DNA of 64,000 nt. It comes from Shimia sp040370365 (lineage in GTDB: Bacteria; Pseudomonadota; Alphaproteobacteria; Rhodobacterales; Rhodobacteraceae). The notes below the pieces were generated by a model. That model searched no databases and had not been told where the DNA came from. It worked only from the letters and a program-made list of their open reading frames with translations. Positions 60,366-64,000 of the stretch are shown here, piece after piece (position 1 is the first letter of the stretch; each line of letters opens with the position of its first letter). The stretch lies in NCBI RefSeq assembly GCF_040370365.1, contig NZ_BAABWQ010000004.1:682001-746000 (forward strand). Reading direction: 5' to 3'. The position numbers and the translations under genes were made by a program.

Positions 60366-61520
60366 ATGGACGCCAGCACACCATTGACAAACACCGATAT
60401 TGTGCGCACCGGATTTGCCGATTGCCGCGCCGCAGATGCGGTCGCGCAACTTGTTGAGGCTTTGGGCACAGACCCTTTGTCTTTGGTTATCCTGTTTGTA
60501 TCACCGCAAACCGATCTGCCCGCATTTGTGACGTCGGTCGAGCGCCACTTCTCAGGCACACAGGTGGTCGGCTGCACCACTGCGGGCGAACTGGGCGAAA
60601 CCGGATATAGCGAAAATGACATCGTCGCCATTGGCCTGCCCGCAGCCCATTTTGGTGTGCGCTGTCTGTTCATAGACGATTTGCATGACATCCGCGCACA
60701 GGACCGGATCACAACCATGATCCACAACCGCAATGAATTGGCCAAAGATCACCCTCGCTGGGCATCTGAGTTTGCCTTTCTGATGGTGGACGGCCTGTCC
60801 ACACGTGAGGACGCCCTCGCCGCCGATCTCGCTATGGGGCTGGGCCCAGTGCCGCTGTTTGGCGGCTCTGCCGGAGATGGTGAAGCCTTTGGAAAAACAC
60901 ATGTTTTCTTTGATGGCGCCTTTCATTCCAATGCAGCGGTGCTCATTCAGGCGCGCACCAACTGTCCCGTGCATGTGTTCAAAGTCGATCATCTGCAACC
61001 CACCACACGCCGTATGGTGGTAACCGGCGCTGATCCAGCCAAACGCCTGGTGCAAGAAATCAACGCCGAACCCGCGGCCCGCGAATATGCGCGCCTGCTG
61101 GGCAAAGACCCCGAACAGCTTTCCACGTTCACCTTTGCCGCCCATCCCGTGGTGGTGCGTATCGGCGATCAAACCCACGTACGATCCATCCAAAAAGTGG
61201 CTGACAACGGTGATCTCGTGTTTTTCTCCGCAATTGATGAAGGGGTTGTGCTCACCTTGGCAGAACCCGACGACATGGTTGCCCATTTGGATCGCGAATT
61301 GGCAACGCTGTCTAAACAACGCCCCCCTGCGATGATCTTAGGCTGCGATTGCCTGCTCCGCCGGGTAGAAGCCACACAGAAACAGATCACTGGCGATATT
61401 TCTCGCGTGCTCGCCAAACACCGGGTGGTTGGCTTTTCAACCTACGGCGAACAAGTCAATTCGATGCACGTAAACCAAACCTTCACCGGCGTGGCGATTT
61501 ACCCGCCACAAGATCGCTGA
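60366..61520 (+). CDS. FIST-domain protein (NosP-like)
   Basis: A 384-residue protein with FIST N and FIST C domains: VVGCTTAGELGETGYSENDIVAIGL, FAFLMVDGLSTREDALAADLAMGLG, LFGGSAGDGEAFGKTHVFFDG in the N-terminal half and ARLLGKDPEQLSTFTFAAHPVVVRIGDQTHVRSIQKV with HRVVGFSTYGEQVNSMHVNQTFTGVAIY in the C-terminal half. FIST proteins bind small ligands; NosP members bind haem and sense nitric oxide and control a partner kinase. GGAGGA lies upstream of the ATG. Gene order with a hybrid kinase and LuxR regulator supports that role here; haem binding itself cannot be read from sequence. Confidence 0.9.
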   Translation: MDASTPLTNTDIVRTGFADCRAADAVAQLVEALGTDPLSLVILFVSPQTDLPAFVTSVERHFSGTQVVGCTTAGELGETGYSENDIVAIGLPAAHFGVRCLFIDDLHDIRAQDRITTMIHNRNELAKDHPRWASEFAFLMVDGLSTREDALAADLAMGLGPVPLFGGSAGDGEAFGKTHVFFDGAFHSNAAVLIQARTNCPVHVFKVDHLQPTTRRMVVTGADPAKRLVQEINAEPAAREYARLLGKDPEQLSTFTFAAHPVVVRIGDQTHVRSIQKVADNGDLVFFSAIDEGVVLTLAEPDDMVAHLDRELATLSKQRPPAMILGCDCLLRRVEATQKQITGDISRVLAKHRVVGFSTYGEQVNSMHVNQTFTGVAIYPPQDR

Positions 61521-61524
61521 CACG

Positions 61525-63738
61525 ATGCTGAGCGACGCACTCATCAATCCGGCTGACACGCTGGAGCGGCAAAACGCCAAGCTTCTGAAAGTGGTCGACA
61601 CATTGATGCGCCGCGCAGAGGCCAGCCCTGACACCACCGGGGTCGCCTACGCGCAATTTGAGCGCGCTGTGATGTTGGAGGAAGAGGTCCGCGCCCGAAC
61701 CCGCGAGCTCGAACACGCGCTGGATTTGCTGAACACCTCCAACGCCTCGCTGGCGCAGGCCAATGCGGGCGCAGAAGCCGCGCGGGCGAACCTCGCCAAT
61801 GCCATCGAAACGGTCCAAGAAGGCTTTGCCCTTTTTGATGCAGAAGAAAAGCTGGTGATGTGCAACAGCCGTTTTGGCAAACACATGCGCGACGTGCACC
61901 ACCTGTTTAAATCTGGCCTCGCCTTTTCCGACTACGTGCGCATCGTTTCGCAAAGCCCCTATCTGGATCTGCCTGACGGTATGACCGCCGAGGATTGGGC
62001 AGAACAACGTATGATCCGCCACACGGAGCAGCACGTGGTGTTCAACGCCCGTATGGCAGGAGATCGCTGGCTGCAAGTGTCTGAGCACCGCACCCGCGAC
62101 GGGGGCACCGTGGTGCTGCAAACCGACGTCACCGACATGATGTTGATTGAACGGCAGGAACGCGAACGCCTGCTCGACGATCAGGCCCGTCTGATCAAAG
62201 CCACGCTTGAACACCTCAAGCAGGGGGTTGGCATCTTTGACCGCACCGCCCGCCTGGTTGGGTGGAACCGCCGGATGGGCGAACTGCTCTCTATTCCTCT
62301 ACACAGGTTTGTGCTGGGGCTGCCATTTGCCACAATCTTTGAACAATTGTCGCGCAAGCTCGCCTTCCAAAACGCGGCAGACGCAGAAGCGCTGGCAAAT
62401 TGGGCGGCCCGCCTTGGCACACGCGCGCCCCTGTCATTGGAGGTCGATCTGGGGCAAGACCGCACCTTGGCGGTATTTGCTCAAACCATGCCCGATGGCG
62501 GCTTTGTAATCTCTTTCACGGACATCACCACTGAACGCCGCGCCATCCGCGCGATCTCTCAAGTCAACGAAACTCTGGAGCGCCGCGTGCAGGAACGCAC
62601 CGAAGAGCTGCGCGATGCATTGGCCGAGGCAGAGCGCGCAAATGCGTCCAAGTCCCGCTTTGTTGCGGCGGCCAGCCACGATCTATTGCAACCACTGTCC
62701 GCCGCCAAATTATATATGTCTTCACTAGATGGCGACCTGCGCACCGAGGACCAACGTCAGCGCCTCGCCAAAGCCAACAGCGCGCTGCAAAGTGTCGAGC
62801 ACATACTTGGTGCATTGCTCGATATCTCGCGGCTCGACTCCGGGCGCGCAGCGGTACACATGTCGCAAATCCCCTTGGGTGTAATCCTTGGACAATTACA
62901 CGACGAATTTGCACCAGCGGCCGAAGACAAAGGTTTGCGTTTTGACCTGCGCGTGCAAGATGTCACTGTGCACTCAGACGCCACCTATCTGCGCCGCATT
63001 TTGCAAAACCTCATTGCCAACGCCCTGCGCTATACGGAGCAGGGCCGGGTCTTGATTGGCACCCGGATACGCGGACAAAAGGCCGTTGTGGAAATATGGG
63101 ACACAGGCCCCGGCATCCCGCGCGAGCAGCAGACCAAAGTCTTTGACGAATTCCACCGGGTGAACGCCGCCGCGAGCCCTGCCGAAGGCCTCGGCCTTGG
63201 TTTGGCGATTGTAGAACGCGCTTGCAGACTGCTGGATCATCAACTTTTGATGCAGTCAGAACCGGGCCGCGGCACCCGCTTCTGTGTGTCGCTCCCAATT
63301 GCCTACGCCCCCGCCGCAGTGCCCAGCGCCACACAAGATGCCCCGCAAGACACACCTTCGCTGACGCACCGCATCGTGCTTTTGGTGGAAAACGACAATG
63401 CCCTACGCAACGCCATTTCCATGACGCTGGAAAACTGGGGGGCCGACGTTCTGGCCTGTGGCAGTGACCGCGAAGCGCTCGACCTTCTGCGAGAGATCGA
63501 CATCGCGCCGGACGTGGTGCTTGCCGACTACCAACTTGACGATGACGCAACCGGCACCGACTTGATCACAGTATTGCGCGGGCTGTATGGCCCCCTGCCA
63601 GCCTGCGTCATCACCGCAAACCGATCGCGCGAGGTGATCGAGAAATGCCAACGTCTCAATGTGCCTGTGTTGCACAAACCCTTGGACTTGGACGCGTTGC
63701 GTGAGGCATTGCAAAACGCGCCAAAACCCAACGCCTAG
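61525..63738 (+). CDS. PAS-containing hybrid histidine kinase (NahK-like)
   Basis: A 737-residue soluble kinase. Order: N-terminal helical/coiled region, two PAS-like domains (about 95-205 and 225-335), a long coiled coil, HisKA with His385 in FVAAASHDLLQPLSAAKL, HATPase_c (NLIANALRYTEQGRVLI; DTGPGIP; GLGLGLAIV) and a C-terminal receiver (VLLVENDNAL; Asp in VVLADYQLDDD; TANRS; HKPLD). The ASHDLLQP H-box and C-terminal receiver are like NahK-type kinases. It starts 4 bases after the FIST stop. No membrane segment, consistent with sensing through a soluble partner. Confidence 0.92.
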   Translation: MLSDALINPADTLERQNAKLLKVVDTLMRRAEASPDTTGVAYAQFERAVMLEEEVRARTRELEHALDLLNTSNASLAQANAGAEAARANLANAIETVQEGFALFDAEEKLVMCNSRFGKHMRDVHHLFKSGLAFSDYVRIVSQSPYLDLPDGMTAEDWAEQRMIRHTEQHVVFNARMAGDRWLQVSEHRTRDGGTVVLQTDVTDMMLIERQERERLLDDQARLIKATLEHLKQGVGIFDRTARLVGWNRRMGELLSIPLHRFVLGLPFATIFEQLSRKLAFQNAADAEALANWAARLGTRAPLSLEVDLGQDRTLAVFAQTMPDGGFVISFTDITTERRAIRAISQVNETLERRVQERTEELRDALAEAERANASKSRFVAAASHDLLQPLSAAKLYMSSLDGDLRTEDQRQRLAKANSALQSVEHILGALLDISRLDSGRAAVHMSQIPLGVILGQLHDEFAPAAEDKGLRFDLRVQDVTVHSDATYLRRILQNLIANALRYTEQGRVLIGTRIRGQKAVVEIWDTGPGIPREQQTKVFDEFHRVNAAASPAEGLGLGLAIVERACRLLDHQLLMQSEPGRGTRFCVSLPIAYAPAAVPSATQDAPQDTPSLTHRIVLLVENDNALRNAISMTLENWGADVLACGSDREALDLLREIDIAPDVVLADYQLDDDATGTDLITVLRGLYGPLPACVITANRSREVIEKCQRLNVPVLHKPLDLDALREALQNAPKPNA

Positions 63739-63762
63739 GCACCGTCAAATGGCCAAATTTCG

Positions 63763-63804
63763 CACCTCCGCATTACAGCCGCGATACAGACGCAATACCG
63801 ACGT
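63763..63804 (+). repeat. 42-base intergenic repeat element, copy 2
   Basis: Matches 23287-23328 with two substitutions. Its three 11-base units are CGCATTACAGC, CGCGATACAGA and CGCAATACCGA. It lies 24 bases after the hybrid-kinase stop and 71 bases before the next ATG, on the plus strand. Confidence 0.8.
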
Positions 63805-63875
63805 TCCGTTTTGCCCTTTTCGGGCGGGCGGATGCGGCCTAAAACTCATAGAACAATAGCAGCCCGGAGCCAGCC

Positions 63876-64000
63876 ATGACCCGCCTTCAAACCGCCTTGG
63901 ACGCCATCGACAACGCCAATGCCAAAGACCCAAATTTGGATGATGGCCAGCCTGAGGCTTTGCTCTATGGACAGCGCATGAGCGAGGAGGCAAACCGGCT
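63876..64000 (+). CDS. DUF4202-like protein, start only (runs off the window)
   Basis: An open frame from ATG 63876 to the right edge: MTRLQTALDAIDNANAKDPN then LDDGQPEALLYGQRMSEEAN. The LLYGQRMS segment and preceding AIDxANxxDP pattern match the beginning of DUF4202 proteins, a family of unknown function. GGAG lies six bases upstream of the ATG. Function and end are not visible. Confidence 0.75.
   Translation, partial: MTRLQTALDAIDNANAKDPNLDDGQPEALLYGQRMSEEANR

Overview
The window reads as a chromosomal segment of an alphaproteobacterium of the Rhodobacterales (Roseobacter-type Rhodobacteraceae). This is inferred from protein content rather than a search: a class I lysyl-tRNA synthetase, DUF1127 and DUF4864 proteins, a MaeB malic enzyme with a phosphotransacetylase-like tail, several EamA exporters, and many short family-typical hypothetical proteins. 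There is no rRNA, tRNA, CRISPR array, integrase, transposase or prophage block that I can see. The layout is ordinary core genome with small accessory islands.

Layout. 1-8.5 kb: end of the HrpB helicase gene, a Nudix hydrolase, a Pit phosphate transporter, a ketopantoate-reductase-like enzyme, the argD-argF pair and an EamA exporter. 8.5-20 kb: a parallel beta-helix protein, a DUF4864 protein, LysRS, a TerB-like protein, a large unrecognised membrane protein next to a soluble hybrid histidine kinase, a DacB/PBP4 peptidase and a second EamA exporter. 20-23.3 kb: a Slam-type outer-membrane protein with its probable cargo lipoprotein (TbpB-like barrel), then about 850 bases without a convincing gene. 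23.3-31.4 kb: ruvC-ruvA-ruvB, a DUF1127 protein, PrmA, an MFS transporter and PriA. 31.4-40.5 kb: transaldolase, a cell-envelope-type hypothetical, a SPOR protein and a compact nucleoside-salvage operon (VOC-cupin, cdd, deoA, deoB, add, upp). 40.6-52.8 kb: maeB, nirBD, prpE, a periplasmic binding protein, nadK, glyA and a methyltransferase. 52.8-59.5 kb: a LysR regulator with a divergent small gene, a YiaA-like protein, PspA, TetR, an AlkZ-like glycosylase, an esterase and small envelope proteins. 59.6-64 kb: a LuxR-type response regulator, a FIST protein and a hybrid kinase in one operon, then the start of a DUF4202 gene.

How the parts work together. Four places look like small coherent systems. 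(1) The lipoprotein/Slam pair is a candidate two-gene surface-delivery (type XI-like) system. (2) Response regulator, FIST protein and hybrid kinase resemble the NosP/NahK nitric-oxide signalling arrangement. (3) A TetR regulator is associated with four copies of TGAACnnnGTTCA, one before its own gene and three over a visible promoter for pspA and yiaA, suggesting a TetR-controlled envelope-stress module. (4) prpE is preceded by clustered TTTGCAAA palindromes of the type bound by short-chain acyl-CoA regulators. A 42-base intergenic element built of three 11-base units occurs twice, 40 kb apart.
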